This document shows, piece after piece, positions 17,399 through 25,941 of a stretch of 64,000 bases of DNA. The translations under genes were made by a program, and so were the position numbers. The stretch comes from Modestobacter sp. VKM Ac-2977. Lineage in GTDB: Bacteria; Actinomycetota; Actinomycetes; Mycobacteriales; Geodermatophilaceae. The notes below the pieces were generated by a model that did not search any database, was not told where the DNA came from, and saw nothing but the letters and a program-made list of their open reading frames with translations. Position 1 is the first letter of the stretch. The number at the start of each line of letters is the position of its first letter. Location: NCBI RefSeq assembly GCF_026968045.1, contig NZ_JAPVBQ010000004.1:310001-374000 (forward strand), read 5' to 3'.

Positions 17399-18267
17399 GG
17401 CCGACCCCGTCGATCAACGACTTCACCGAGCGGGAGGACCTGCTCGGTTTCTTCGGGCCGGACAGCGTCACCTGGCGGGTGCACAGCGACCCGGCGTTCT
17501 CCGTGGGCGGCATCCGGGCGCTGCTGCTGCAGGCGCTGCACCCGGTGGCGATGGGCGGCGTCCACCAGTTCTCCACGGCGTTCGCCACCGACCCGTGGGC
17601 GCGCCTGACCCGGACGGCGGAGTACGTGGCGACGCTGTCCTTCGGCACCCGACGGGACGCCCTCCGGCAGGTGCGCCGGGTGCGCGGGCTGCACCGGGGG
17701 AAGTCCGGGGTCGAGGAGACCACCGGACGGCACTTCAACGTCGACGACGCCGACCTGCTGCTGTGGGTGCACAACTGCGAGGTCGAGTCACTGCTGTCCA
17801 CCGCCCGCCGGGCCGGGGTGCCGCTGACCGACGCCGACGCCGACCGGTACGTCGAGGAGCAGGTGGTCGCCGCCGTGCTGGTGGGCTGCGAGGAGGCCGA
17901 CGTGCCGCGCACGGTCGCCGAGCTGGACGCCTACTTCGACCGGATCCGCGCCCAGCTGGCCGTCACACCCGCGGCGCGCACCGCCTCCCGCTTCATCCTG
18001 GTGCCGCCGATGCCCGGCTGGGTGCAGGTGCTGACCCCGGCCCGGCCGGCGTGGAGCACGCTGGCCTCGCTCGGCGCGGCGACGCTGCCCGGCTGGGCCC
18101 GCCGGCTCTACGGCCTGCCCGGGTTCGGGCTCACCGACGCCGCGGCGACGGCCGGCCTCCGGGCGTTCCGGCAGACCGCGCTGGCCGTGCCGGCGCGGGT
18201 GCGCGAGTCGCCGATCGTGCGGGCGGCCCGGGAGCGGGTGGCCGCGGTGGAGCCGCTCAGCGCCTGA
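17395..18267 (+). CDS. DUF2236 / latex-clearing-protein-type oxygenase domain protein
   Basis: 290 residues. Conserved features of the MpaB/rubber oxygenase catalytic domain (DUF2236) are visible: LLLQALHPVAMGGV near residue 44, RGLHRGKSG and DADLLLWVHNCEVES near residue 120. Family members are heme proteins that oxidise hydrophobic substrates, and many are annotated as oxygenase MpaB family. GTG start overlaps the upstream hydrolase stop. Its 3' end overlaps the convergent gene by 11 bases. Confidence 0.85.
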   Translation: MRPTPSINDFTEREDLLGFFGPDSVTWRVHSDPAFSVGGIRALLLQALHPVAMGGVHQFSTAFATDPWARLTRTAEYVATLSFGTRRDALRQVRRVRGLHRGKSGVEETTGRHFNVDDADLLLWVHNCEVESLLSTARRAGVPLTDADADRYVEEQVVAAVLVGCEEADVPRTVAELDAYFDRIRAQLAVTPAARTASRFILVPPMPGWVQVLTPARPAWSTLASLGAATLPGWARRLYGLPGFGLTDAAATAGLRAFRQTALAVPARVRESPIVRAARERVAAVEPLSA

Positions 18268-18628
18268 GCGGGCGGCTCCCTGCCGGGCCCTGCCGATCCG
18301 GGTCGTCCCGGGCCGCGGCGGCCGCCAGCACGAACGCCACCGGCAGGAAGAACAGGCCGATCCCCAGGCCCAGCACCAGCGACCAGCCGAGCACGACCGC
18401 CGCGGCAGCCCAGGTGACCCACCGGGCGTACCGGCTGCGCGACGTCAGCACCGCGACCAGGCAGACGACGACCGGCAGCCCGAGCAGCAGGAACGCGAAC
18501 GCACCCGCGTCCCGCCAGACCTCGGCGGCCAGCCACGCGGCGATGAGCGCCGCCAGGCCGAGCGCGGACCAGCGCAGCACCGCCGACCTCCTCGTCTCGT
18601 CCTCCAGCAGGTCACCGAGTCTGGTCAC
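18257..18628 (-). CDS. Small four-helix membrane protein, unknown function
   Basis: 123 residues with about four hydrophobic helices (ALGLAALIAAWLAAEVW, FAFLLLGLPVVVCLVAVL, VTWAAAAVVLGWSLVLGLG, IGLFFLPVAFVLAAAAA) and charged ends. No motif recognised. GTG start at 18628 chosen as the first plausible one before VTRLGDLLEDE; an upstream extension is Arg/Pro-rich and unlikely. It lies 23 bases downstream of argP on the same strand and could be co-transcribed. Confidence 0.6.
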   Translation of the reverse strand: MTRLGDLLEDETRRSAVLRWSALGLAALIAAWLAAEVWRDAGAFAFLLLGLPVVVCLVAVLTSRSRYARWVTWAAAAVVLGWSLVLGLGIGLFFLPVAFVLAAAAARDDPDRQGPAGSRPLRR

Positions 18629-18651
18629 CGTCCGGGAGCCGGGCAAGCCGG

Positions 18652-19539
18652 TCAGCCGCGGCCGGTCACCAGCACCCGGCGTGCGGCAGCCAGGACGGCG
18701 TCGGCCACCCGGTCCAGCGACGGCGACCGCAGCCGCCACTGCTGCCAGTGCAGGACGACGTCCACCGCGCCGTCCGGGTCGAGCACCGTCAGGTCGCCGT
18801 CGGTGTCCTGCAGGTCGGGGACCATGCCCCAGCCGATGCCGAGCCGCACCGCGGTGAGGAAGTCGGCCGAGGAGGGCACGAAGTGCATCGGCGGGCGAGC
18901 CGGGTCGACCCCCCGGGCCCGCAGGTGCGCGTGCTGCAGGTCGTCGCTGCGGTCGAAGACGACGACCGGCGCCCGGGCCAGGGACTCCGCCGTCCGCCCG
19001 TCGGCGAACCAGCGCCGGGCGAAGGCAGGGGCGGCCATCGGCCGGTACCGCATGCTGCCCAGCCGGGTCGAGCTGCAGCCCGGGACCGGGTCGGCGTCGC
19101 CGGTGACCGCGGCCATCACCGTGCCGGTCCGCAGCAGCGCGCTGGTGTGCGCCTGGTCGGCGCGGTGCAGGTCGAGGACGAGGTCACCGGCCAGCGGCGC
19201 CAGCGCGGGCAGCACCCAGGTGGCCAGTGAGTCGGCGTTGACCGCGATCGGCAGGGCGACCGGACCGTGCCCCGAGCTGTCCAGCTCCCGGGTGGCATCG
19301 GCGGTGAGCAGGTCGATCTGCCGGGCCAGCCGGAGCAGTGCCTGACCGGACTCGGTGGGCTGCACCGGCCGGCTGCGCACCAGCAGCACCCGGCCGGTCG
19401 CGGTCTCCAGGGCCTTGATCCGCTGGCTGATCGCCGAGGGCGTCACGTGCAGGGCGCGGGCCGCGGCGTCCAGCGTGCCGGTGGTGACGGTCGCCTCCAG
19501 CGCCCGCAGCTGCGCCAGGTCGAGGTCCACAGCGACCAT
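18652..19539 (-). CDS. argP: LysR-family regulator ArgP (LysG)
   Basis: 295 residues. The N-terminal winged helix DLAQLRALEATVTTGTLD...VTPSAISQRIKALE is the LysR DNA-binding domain, followed by a substrate-binding domain. It is divergent from a LysE exporter gene 71 bases away, the classic LysG/ArgP-LysE arrangement in which basic amino acids induce the exporter. ATG at 19539 or a GTG nine bases further in are both possible starts. Confidence 0.9.
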   Translation of the reverse strand: MVAVDLDLAQLRALEATVTTGTLDAAARALHVTPSAISQRIKALETATGRVLLVRSRPVQPTESGQALLRLARQIDLLTADATRELDSSGHGPVALPIAVNADSLATWVLPALAPLAGDLVLDLHRADQAHTSALLRTGTVMAAVTGDADPVPGCSSTRLGSMRYRPMAAPAFARRWFADGRTAESLARAPVVVFDRSDDLQHAHLRARGVDPARPPMHFVPSSADFLTAVRLGIGWGMVPDLQDTDGDLTVLDPDGAVDVVLHWQQWRLRSPSLDRVADAVLAAARRVLVTGRG

Positions 19540-19609
19540 CAGACACGCTTCAGGTACATCAGGGAAGTGAGCTGGTCTTCCGATGCGGGATCGACCTAGC
19601 GTGCTGGTC
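19540..19609 (+). promoter_or_regulatory. argP-lysE divergent promoter region
   Basis: 70 bases between the divergent starts, locally AT-richer than the surroundings. TAGCGT at 19597-19602 is seven bases before the lysE ATG, suggesting a leaderless transcript. ArgP would be expected to bind here. Confidence 0.5.
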
Positions 19610-20236
19610 ATGTCCCCCGCCCTGCTCGCCGCCGCCGCCGGCCTGGGGCTCGGGCTGTCGCTGATCGTCGCGATCGGGGCACAGAACGCCCTCGTCCTGC
19701 GGCAGGGGCTGCGCAGCGAGCACGTCGCCGCGGTGGTCGCGGTCTGTCTGCTCTCCGACGTCCTGCTGATCACCGCCGGGGTCGCCGGCGCCGGCGCACT
19801 GGTCACCCGGGCGCCGGGTGTGCTGACCGTCGTCTGCTTCGCCGGGGCGGCCTTCCTGCTGGTCTACGGGCTGCTGGCGGCGCGCCGGGCGCTGCGGCCG
19901 GCCGCCCTGCTCACCGACGCCTCCGGCGCCCGCACCGGGCTCGCGGTCACCGTCTCCACCGCCGTGGCGCTGACCTGGCTCAACCCGCACGTCTACCTGG
20001 ACACCGTCGTGCTGCTCGGCTCGCTGGCCAGCACCTACGACGACCGTCGCTGGTGGTTCGGCGCCGGCGCCGCCCTGGGCAGCGCGGTCTGGTTCGTGGG
20101 CCTCGGGTACGGCGCGCGGCTGCTGCGGCCGGTGTTCGCCCGCCCGCGCGCCTGGCAGGTCCTCGACGCCGGCATCGCCGTCGTCATGGTCGTCCTGGCG
20201 ATCTCCCTGGTGGTCCGGGGAGCGGCCGGCAGCTGA
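19610..20236 (+). CDS. lysE: LysE/ArgO-type amino acid exporter
   Basis: 208 residues with about six membrane helices. [16 protein letters not shown] near the N-terminus and [16 protein letters not shown] near residue 125 are LysE family signatures. Exports L-lysine or L-arginine under ArgP control. ATG at 19610 preferred; an in-frame ATG at 19583 would lie upstream of the -10 box. Confidence 0.9.
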   Translation: MSPALLAAAAGLGLGLSLIVAIGAQNALVLRQGLRSEHVAAVVAVCLLSDVLLITAGVAGAGALVTRAPGVLTVVCFAGAAFLLVYGLLAARRALRPAALLTDASGARTGLAVTVSTAVALTWLNPHVYLDTVVLLGSLASTYDDRRWWFGAGAALGSAVWFVGLGYGARLLRPVFARPRAWQVLDAGIAVVMVVLAISLVVRGAAGS

Positions 20237-20263
20237 GCGTTGTGCGCGGCCGGCTCGCGGCGC

Positions 20264-20269
20264 TACGGT
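20264..20269 (+). promoter_or_regulatory. -10 hexamer before a short leader ORF
   Basis: TACGGT seven bases before an ATG at 20277, the same geometry as the other leaderless promoters in this window. Confidence 0.4.
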
Positions 20270-20276
20270 CGCCGCC

Positions 20277-20333
20277 ATGACTGCCGGGTCGGCCTCGAGC
20301 CGTGAGCGAGTCGGGTACCCGGCCCGCACGTGA
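20277..20333 (+). CDS. Putative 18-residue leader peptide
   Basis: Short frame MTAGSASSRERVGYPART then stop, beginning seven bases after a -10 hexamer. It is followed at 20340-20358 by a perfect 8-bp hairpin (GGCGGCCC/GGGCCGCC) and, 155 bases after the peptide stop, by the VOC gene. The arrangement could be an attenuation leader. No known leader-peptide family is recognised. Confidence 0.3.
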   Translation: MTAGSASSRERVGYPART

Positions 20334-20488
20334 CCCCCGGGCGGCCCCGCGGGCCGCCTCTCGGCGCAGCACCCCCGCGCACCGTGTCGATCCCGGTGGC
20401 ACCACGACCTGAACCCGGCCCCCGAGCCGGCCCCCACTGCGCAGTCCCCGGCCCCTCGTGCGGCCGGCCACTCACCCTCGGAGCACCC

Positions 20489-20899
20489 GTGCCCACTGCT
20501 GCCCTGCACCACCTGATCGTCCCGGTCACCGACCGGGACGCCGCCGTCGACTGGTTCGTCGACCTGCTGGAACTCCGCGAGCCCTACACGGACGGCTTCT
20601 TCCGGTCCGTGCAGCTCGACGACACGATCGTGCTGAACTTCGCCCCCGCGCCGTCGGCGGAGCCGATGCACCTGGCCTTCCTGATCGGCGAGGAGCACTT
20701 CGACCGGGTCCGCGCCCGGTTCGACGCCGACGGGACGCCGTACACCGCGGACCCGCCCGGGCGCCGTCCTGGCGAGGTCGGCGAGGTCAACCCCGACGGC
20801 AGCGGACGGCGGCTGTACTTCCGCGGCCCGGACGGCCACCTGCTGGAGGTGCTGACGGCCCGCTACACCGACGTGCCGGCCGGCTCCGCGGCAGGCTGA
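20489..20899 (+). CDS. VOC (glyoxalase/bleomycin resistance) family protein
   Basis: 136 residues in two beta-alpha-beta-beta-beta units: HHLIVPVTDRDAAVDWFVDL at the start and MHLAFLIGEEHFDRVRARFD in the second, ending YFRGPDGHLLEVLTARY. The terminal Glu in the H-L-L-E-V motif is the usual metal ligand. Small vicinal-oxygen-chelate proteins act as dioxygenases, glyoxalases or resistance proteins; the substrate is unknown. GTG at 20489 with GGAG upstream. Confidence 0.8.
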   Translation: MPTAALHHLIVPVTDRDAAVDWFVDLLELREPYTDGFFRSVQLDDTIVLNFAPAPSAEPMHLAFLIGEEHFDRVRARFDADGTPYTADPPGRRPGEVGEVNPDGSGRRLYFRGPDGHLLEVLTARYTDVPAGSAAG

Positions 20900-20900
20900 C

Positions 20901-21755
20901 TCACTCGGCCGCCGCCACCGGCTCGGTGGGCAGGAAGCTCCACGTCTCCCGGGCCGGGGCGGCCGCCTGACCGGTCGGGCAGCTGGAGCGGAAGTCGCAC
21001 CAGCTGCACTGCTGGCCGGGCACCGGCGGGAAGGCCTCGTCGACGTCCGCGCCCTCGGCCAGCGCCTCGGTCGCGGTACCGATGTCGGCGGCGATGTCCT
21101 CGGCCCGGCGGACGTGGTTGGCCAGCGAACGGTCGGTGTGCTCGAAGGCGGCGACGGTGCCCGACGGGAGGTGGTGCAGCTCGACCCGGTTGCACGGACG
21201 GCGCAGCGTGCGCCGGACGCCCAGCACGTACAGCGCCAGGGCCGGCGACCCGCGCGCCTCGTCCTCGGTGCTGGGGACGCGGCCGGTCTTGTAGTCGACG
21301 ACGACCAGCTCGTCGCCGCGGCGGTCGATCCGGTCGACCCGGCCGGAGAGGGCGAGGGCCTCGGTGGTGGCGCCGACCGTGCGCTCGGTGCCGGCCGGCT
21401 CGTCGGTGGGGTCGAGCTCGGCCACGTAGTCGGTGATCCAGGCGGCGGCCCTGGCCCGCCACTGCGCGGCCTGCTCGTCGTCCCGGAAGCCGGCCCGCGA
21501 CCAGCCGCTGTAGAGCAGCTGCCGGGCCGCGGCCGGGGTGCGCTTCTCCACCGGCAGCTCCCACCACGAGCGCAGCGCCGCGTGCACCGCCGAGCCGACG
21601 GTGTTGTGCGCCCACGGCGGGCCCTTCGGCGGGCTCGGCCGGGTGAGGTAGGCGAACCGGTACCGGCGCGGGCAGTCGGCGAAGGTGGCCAGCTTGCTGG
21701 GCGTGCAGGAGAACAGCCGCTTGGGCATGCCGGGCATCTCGAGCTGGCCGCTCAC
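20901..21755 (-). CDS. RecB-family exonuclease with predicted Fe-S cluster (Cas4/AddB-type)
   Basis: 284 residues. TPSKLATFADCPRRYRF at the start gives the first cysteine; the PD-(D/E)XK core reads SGRVDRIDRRGDELVVVDYKTGR near residue 150. CSWCDFRSSC near residue 250 supplies three more cysteines. The one-plus-three Cys pattern matches the 4Fe-4S nucleases of the AddB/Cas4 group. No cas genes are nearby, so a general DNA repair role is likely. Start at 21755 follows a GGAGGGGGACC stretch. Confidence 0.85.
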   Translation of the reverse strand: MSGQLEMPGMPKRLFSCTPSKLATFADCPRRYRFAYLTRPSPPKGPPWAHNTVGSAVHAALRSWWELPVEKRTPAAARQLLYSGWSRAGFRDDEQAAQWRARAAAWITDYVAELDPTDEPAGTERTVGATTEALALSGRVDRIDRRGDELVVVDYKTGRVPSTEDEARGSPALALYVLGVRRTLRRPCNRVELHHLPSGTVAAFEHTDRSLANHVRRAEDIAADIGTATEALAEGADVDEAFPPVPGQQCSWCDFRSSCPTGQAAAPARETWSFLPTEPVAAAE

Positions 21756-21806
21756 CGGTCCCCCTCCATCGCCACGCCGCCACGGTAACCGGGGCCACCG
21801 ACAGGG

Positions 21807-22664
21807 TCAGTCGGTGAGCACGGCACTGCCGGTGCCGGCGGCCAGCAGCGCCTCGTACTGCTCGGGGTCCGTGGTGCAGGCGCCGATCGCGGTGCGCTTG
21901 TTGGTGCCGTGGTAGTCGCTGGAGCCGGTCTGGATCAGACCCAGCCCGGTGGCCAGGGCACGCAGGTACGCCCGCTGGTCGGGCGTGTGGTCGGGGTGCT
22001 CGACCTCCAGGCCGAGCAGCCCGGCGGCGGCCATCTCGGCGATCGCGTCGTCACCGATCACCCGGCCGCGCTTCGTCGCCAGGCCGTGGGCGAACACCGG
22101 CACCCCGCCGGCGGCGCGGACCAACCGGATGCCGTCGAGCACGTCGGTGTCGGCCTTGGCGGCGTAGTAGGGGCTGGCGTGGTGCAGCAGCGTGCCGAAG
22201 GCGTGGTCGACCGAGTCGACCACGCCCGCCTCGACCAGCGCCCGGGCCACGTGCGGCCGCCCGACCACCCCGCCCTCGCTGCGGGCGACGATCTCCGCCC
22301 ACACGACCGGGTAGCCGTCGGCGGCGAGCGCGGTGACGATCCGCTCCCCCCGGTTCAGCCGCTCCTCGCGCAGCCGTACCCGCTCGGCGGCGAAGGCCGG
22401 GTGCAGCGGGTCGAACAGGTAGGCCAGCAGGTGCACGCTGATCGGTGACTCCCCGGCGGCGAAGTACCGGCAGGACATCTCCATCCCCGGCACCAGCGTC
22501 AGCCCCGGCGGGCGCGCCTCCACGGCCCGGGCCCAGCCGGCCGTCGTGTCGTGGTCGGTGAGGGCGACGACGTCGAGCCCGGCTGCGGCCGCGGTGGCGA
22601 CCAGGGCGGCGGGGCTGTCGGTGCCGTCGGAGACCGAGGAGTGGGTGTGCAGGTCGATGCGCAC
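21807..22664 (-). CDS. PHP-domain phosphoesterase (RNase AM / nucleoside bisphosphate phosphatase type)
   Basis: 285 residues. Metal-binding motifs of the PHP family are intact: DLHTHSSVSDG at residues 4-14, ALTDHDT near 37, GMEMSC near 60, and the C-terminal SSDYHG. Related to YciV/TrpH enzymes that hydrolyse 3',5'-nucleoside bisphosphates or the 5' ends of short RNAs. GTG start at 22664; the upstream open frame belongs to shadow sequence. Confidence 0.85.
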   Translation of the reverse strand: MRIDLHTHSSVSDGTDSPAALVATAAAAGLDVVALTDHDTTAGWARAVEARPPGLTLVPGMEMSCRYFAAGESPISVHLLAYLFDPLHPAFAAERVRLREERLNRGERIVTALAADGYPVVWAEIVARSEGGVVGRPHVARALVEAGVVDSVDHAFGTLLHHASPYYAAKADTDVLDGIRLVRAAGGVPVFAHGLATKRGRVIGDDAIAEMAAAGLLGLEVEHPDHTPDQRAYLRALATGLGLIQTGSSDYHGTNKRTAIGACTTDPEQYEALLAAGTGSAVLTD

Positions 22665-22720
22665 GCCCCCAGCCTGCCGCACCGGCGCGGAGCCCGCCGC
22701 AGGGTGGTCCGGTGGACCGG

Positions 22721-23395
22721 TCAGGACGGCGGGCGGGTGCGCGGGATCGGGGCGGTGTCGTACCGGCGCCCCGACTCCAGCGGCGGCGGCATGTGCTGCT
22801 CGGGGGCGTCGCCGTCCCCCCGGTCGTCGGCGTTCATCGACCCCTCGGCGTCCTCGTCGGAGCTCACCGGGTTGGTGGAGAAGTCGGAGCCGAACATCAG
22901 CTCCGACAGACGCTTGTACAGCGCCTTCGCGTGCGGCAGGTAGGTGATCTCGTCCAGGCCCTGCGCCTGCCCGGCGGACTCGAAACGGAAGGTGCCGTAG
23001 CCCAGCACCTGACCCCAGAAGGTCTCCTTCCAGGTCAGGTCGGTGATCCGGCGCAGAGGCATGACCGCGACGGTCCGGATGATCACCCCCGACGTCATCA
23101 GCACCCGCCGGCGGGTGATCAGGAAGTGCCGCACCCACCACTCACCGATGTGCAGCCCCAGGTAGCCCAGCGCGCCGAGCACGACGAGCAGGCCGACGAC
23201 GGCCCCGGCCCCCGCGTTGTCCAGGTCGAGCTGCAGCACCCAGACCCCGACCACGAGGGCCGGGATGCCCCGGGCCAGCGGGCGCACCAGCACCGCCGGG
23301 TGGCGGCGGGTGGCGATGACCGGTGGCTCGTCGGGGAGCAGGTACTTCTCGGCGTCCTTGCCCCAGCGGGGCCGCCGGGTACGGGCGCCGGACAC
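22721..23395 (-). CDS. PH-domain (bPH2/YdbS-like) membrane protein
   Basis: 224 residues. Two membrane helices (about 40-85) precede a bacterial PH domain with ITRRRVLMTSGVIIRTVAVMP and ITDLTWKETFWGQVLGYGTF. The C-terminal 50 residues are charged and disordered. Function unknown. GTG at 23395 begins seven bases after the stop of a small membrane protein gene, so both are probably in one operon. Confidence 0.8.
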   Translation of the reverse strand: MSGARTRRPRWGKDAEKYLLPDEPPVIATRRHPAVLVRPLARGIPALVVGVWVLQLDLDNAGAGAVVGLLVVLGALGYLGLHIGEWWVRHFLITRRRVLMTSGVIIRTVAVMPLRRITDLTWKETFWGQVLGYGTFRFESAGQAQGLDEITYLPHAKALYKRLSELMFGSDFSTNPVSSDEDAEGSMNADDRGDGDAPEQHMPPPLESGRRYDTAPIPRTRPPS

Positions 23396-23402
23396 GGCCG
23401 GG

Positions 23403-23558
23403 CTAGACCAGGGATTCCACGAAGGCCGACAGCGAGCCGGCCGCGTCACTGAGGGCGCCGCCGGCGCTGCGCACGATGCCGGCCGCGTCCTCGGGTCGCT
23501 GGATCACGTAGAAGACCACGAATGCGATGGCCAGCCAGGTGAGCACCTTCTTCAGCAA
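23403..23558 (-). CDS. Small single-pass membrane protein
   Basis: About 51 residues from a TTG at 23558: a Lys-flanked helix KKVLTWLAIAFVVFYVIQRPE and an amphipathic tail. GAGGAAGGG lies about twelve bases upstream of the TTG. Directly upstream of the PH-domain gene, same strand. Function unknown. Confidence 0.55.
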   Translation of the reverse strand: MLKKVLTWLAIAFVVFYVIQRPEDAAGIVRSAGGALSDAAGSLSAFVESLV

Positions 23559-23748
23559 GGTCGCACCGTTCCCTTCCTCAGGTGGCCAGGCGGACTCGAC
23601 GGCGACCGGGCGAGCGGGCCGACGGCAGTGCACCTCGACGGCCGTCAGGACCGCGCCCCATGAGTAACAGCAGCCTCACCCGGAACACCACTCGCCACGC
23701 CGACCGCGTGTCGAACGGATCCACACCGGCCGGTTCGTCACCGCCCGC

Positions 23749-24372
23749 TCACCGGCCGGGCAGCAGCCGATCGGTCATCGGGCCGAGCGGGAGGTCGGGG
23801 TAGACCCGGTCACGGAGGTCGAGCAGGGAGAGGTCCTCGGCCAGCAGCCAGGCGGCCGAGGCCGGCCAGGTGACCAGCCACAGCCACACCCCGTGGGCCT
23901 CGCCGACGTAGGCGGCGCGGTCGTCGCCCACCGGCACCAGCCACAGCGGCACCCGCTGCCCGGCGGCCTCGACCGCGACGGTGGAGGGGCCGCCGACGAG
24001 CTCCCCCGGGTCGACGCCGGGCAGCCCGGCGTAGCCGCAGCCCAGGCCGGTGCCGGGCTCCTCGGCCACGAGCACCAGTTCGGCCGAGCCGCCGAGCGGG
24101 GCCGGGCCGGCGCAGGCGACGACGATCGCCCGGGCCCCGGGCTCACCGCCCCAGGCCAGCCCGGTGACCGCCCAGCCGCCGGGCATCGGGTCGGGCACCC
24201 AGGCCGGCACCCGGGCATCGGCGCACACCGCACTGATCGCGTCGTGGGCGACCACGGCGGTGTGGTGCAACGGGGTGACGGCTGCGTGCACGTGACACCA
24301 GCCCTCGTCGGCCGAGCCGGGGCGGACGACCAGCACCTCGCCGCAGCGCGGGCACACCGGGGAGACACTCAT
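23749..24372 (-). CDS. DUF6758-family protein with N-terminal zinc ribbon
   Basis: 207 residues starting [16 protein letters not shown], with a CPRC knuckle and a later C-H pair (GWCHVH) that could complete a zinc site. The rest contains no catalytic motif known to me. It resembles the actinobacterial DUF6758 family. ATG at 24372; divergent from the NUDIX gene. Confidence 0.7.
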   Translation of the reverse strand: MSVSPVCPRCGEVLVVRPGSADEGWCHVHAAVTPLHHTAVVAHDAISAVCADARVPAWVPDPMPGGWAVTGLAWGGEPGARAIVVACAGPAPLGGSAELVLVAEEPGTGLGCGYAGLPGVDPGELVGGPSTVAVEAAGQRVPLWLVPVGDDRAAYVGEAHGVWLWLVTWPASAAWLLAEDLSLLDLRDRVYPDLPLGPMTDRLLPGR

Positions 24373-24459
24373 CGCCGCTCACCGTCCTGTTCTGCCGTGG
24401 GTTCGTCAAGCATCACCTCAGCGTCCCGCCGTCCCGGGCACCGGGTCACCCGCCGCCCG

Positions 24460-24465
24460 TACCCT
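24460..24465 (+). promoter_or_regulatory. -10 hexamer of a probable leaderless promoter (NUDIX gene)
   Basis: TACCCT seven bases before the GTG at 24473. Confidence 0.45.
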
Positions 24466-24472
24466 CGCCGGG

Positions 24473-24886
24473 GTGGGCGACCCGCGGCCGGAGGTGGCGT
24501 GTGTCGGCGCCGTGGTGCACGACGAGCGGGGCCGGCTGCTGCTGATCCGCCGGGGTCACGCCCCCAGTGCGGGCCTGTGGTCGGTGCCGGGCGGGCGGGT
24601 GGAGCCCGGCGAGTCCGAAGCCGACGCCGTCGTCCGGGAGACCGCCGAGGAGACCGGCCTGGTCGTCCGCCCGGTGCGGGTGCTGGGCCACGTCCGGATC
24701 GACGGGGACGGCGTCGTCTTCACCGTCACCGACTGGCTGTGCACCGTGGTCGGGCCCGGACGACAGCCGGTGGCCGGGGACGACGCCGACGACGCCGCCT
24801 TCGTGGACGCCGCCGGGCTGACCGCGCTGGAGATGGCGCCCGGCGTGCTCACCGCGCTCTCCGGCTGGGGCGTGATGCCCCACTGA
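24473..24886 (+). CDS. NUDIX hydrolase
   Basis: 137 residues. The NUDIX box is intact: [24 protein letters not shown], at about residues 42-65, with the GX5EX7REXXEE core. The N-terminus [20 protein letters not shown] is the first beta strand pair. Hydrolyses a nucleoside diphosphate derivative; ADP-ribose, 8-oxo-dGTP or similar cannot be told apart here. GTG start, probably leaderless. Confidence 0.9.
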   Translation: MGDPRPEVACVGAVVHDERGRLLLIRRGHAPSAGLWSVPGGRVEPGESEADAVVRETAEETGLVVRPVRVLGHVRIDGDGVVFTVTDWLCTVVGPGRQPVAGDDADDAAFVDAAGLTALEMAPGVLTALSGWGVMPH

Positions 24887-24910
24887 GCTCGCGAGCACCC
24901 GGAGGCGCAC

Positions 24911-25228
24911 TCACCTGGAGTCCGACGGCGGCAGCAGCGGTGGTGAGAACACCTGGTCGATGGGGAGCGGCCCGACGTACCGCTGGCAGGTGCACGGGAC
25001 CTGCTTGTACGCGGTGGGCTCCTTGTCGGAGTCGTACTTGAGCGGGTCGCCGTTCATCATCCCGTGGCACCGCCCGGTCTCCGCGTTGTGCATCGACATG
25101 CCGTGACCGCACCCGCAGATCGCCTGGATCGGCTTGGGAGCCCGGTGGCGTCGCCCCTGCACGTAGCCGATGGCCTGCCCCAGCAGCACCGCCCCCACCC
25201 CGACGAGGATCGAGATCGGGTCCATCAC
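24911..25228 (-). CDS. Membrane-anchored Cys/His-rich small protein
   Basis: 105 residues. An N-terminal membrane helix (ISILVGVGAVLLGQAIGYV) is followed by a cytoplasmic domain with CGCGHGMSMHN, CHGM and VPCTCQRYVGP, a likely zinc- or metal-binding cluster. No family name recalled with confidence. Start is GTG at 25228 or ATG at 25225. Confidence 0.65.
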   Translation of the reverse strand: MMDPISILVGVGAVLLGQAIGYVQGRRHRAPKPIQAICGCGHGMSMHNAETGRCHGMMNGDPLKYDSDKEPTAYKQVPCTCQRYVGPLPIDQVFSPPLLPPSDSR

Positions 25229-25292
25229 GTACCGCCCTCTCCGCCGTCGCGGTGGCCGGCGGCGTCCGCCGGCACAGGGTGTCCCGGGTCGG

Positions 25293-25823
25293 TCACCGCC
25301 GGACGGGCTCGGGACGCCCGGGCTGCTCCCCGCCGCGGGCCTCGCCGTAGGAGCGCTTGGGCACCATGACCTTGCGACGGAAGACGCAGACCACGGTGCC
25401 GTCCTGCTTGTAGCCGATCGTCTCGACGTGGACGACGCCGCGGTCGTCCTTGGAGCGGGACTCGGTCTTGTCCAGCACGGTGGTCTCGCCGTAGATCGTG
25501 TCGCCGTGGAAGGTCGGGGCGACGTGCTTGAGCGAGGAGACCTCGAGGTTGGCGATCGCCTTGCCGGAGACGTCGGGGACGCTCATGCCGAGCAGCAGCG
25601 AGTAGACGTAGTTGCCGACGACGACGTTCTCCCCGAAGTCGGTGGTCTCCGCGGCGTAGTGGGCGTCCAGGTGCAGCGGGTGGTGGTTCATGGTGAGCAG
25701 GCAGAACAGGTGGTCGTCGTACTCGGTGACGGTCTTGCCGGGCCAGTGCTTGTAGGTGGCGCCGACCTCGAACTCCTCGTAGTACCGGCCGAACTGCATC
25801 TGGCTGCTCCCGCTGGTCGACAT
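25293..25823 (-). CDS. MaoC-family dehydratase/hydratase
   Basis: 176 residues with the hot-dog fold of MaoC-like (R)-hydratases: RYYEEFEVGATYKHWPGKTV at the start, the catalytic-region TMNHHPLHLDAHYA, and SVPDVSGKAIANLEVSSLKHV. Similar proteins include mesaconyl-CoA and enoyl-CoA hydratases. The pathway is not shown by the neighbours. ATG at 25823. Confidence 0.85.
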   Translation of the reverse strand: MSTSGSSQMQFGRYYEEFEVGATYKHWPGKTVTEYDDHLFCLLTMNHHPLHLDAHYAAETTDFGENVVVGNYVYSLLLGMSVPDVSGKAIANLEVSSLKHVAPTFHGDTIYGETTVLDKTESRSKDDRGVVHVETIGYKQDGTVVCVFRRKVMVPKRSYGEARGGEQPGRPEPVRR

Positions 25824-25929
25824 CGGGTGACGGACGACGCAGGTGGGACTGCCGGGGCGGCCGGGTGCATGCGTGCGCCCGGCTGCCCGCCACGGAGCGA
25901 CGATGACCCGTCTGGACGGGCGCCGATCC

Positions 25930-25935
25930 TACGAT
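25930..25935 (+). promoter_or_regulatory. -10 hexamer of a probable leaderless promoter
   Basis: TACGAT six bases before the GTG at 25942. Upstream in-frame starts would lie before the promoter. Confidence 0.5.
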
Positions 25936-25941
25936 GACCCG

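Noticed and set aside
20901-21755. CRISPR-associated Cas4
   Set aside because: The nuclease has the Cas4/AddB cysteine pattern, but there are no cas genes or repeat arrays in the window.
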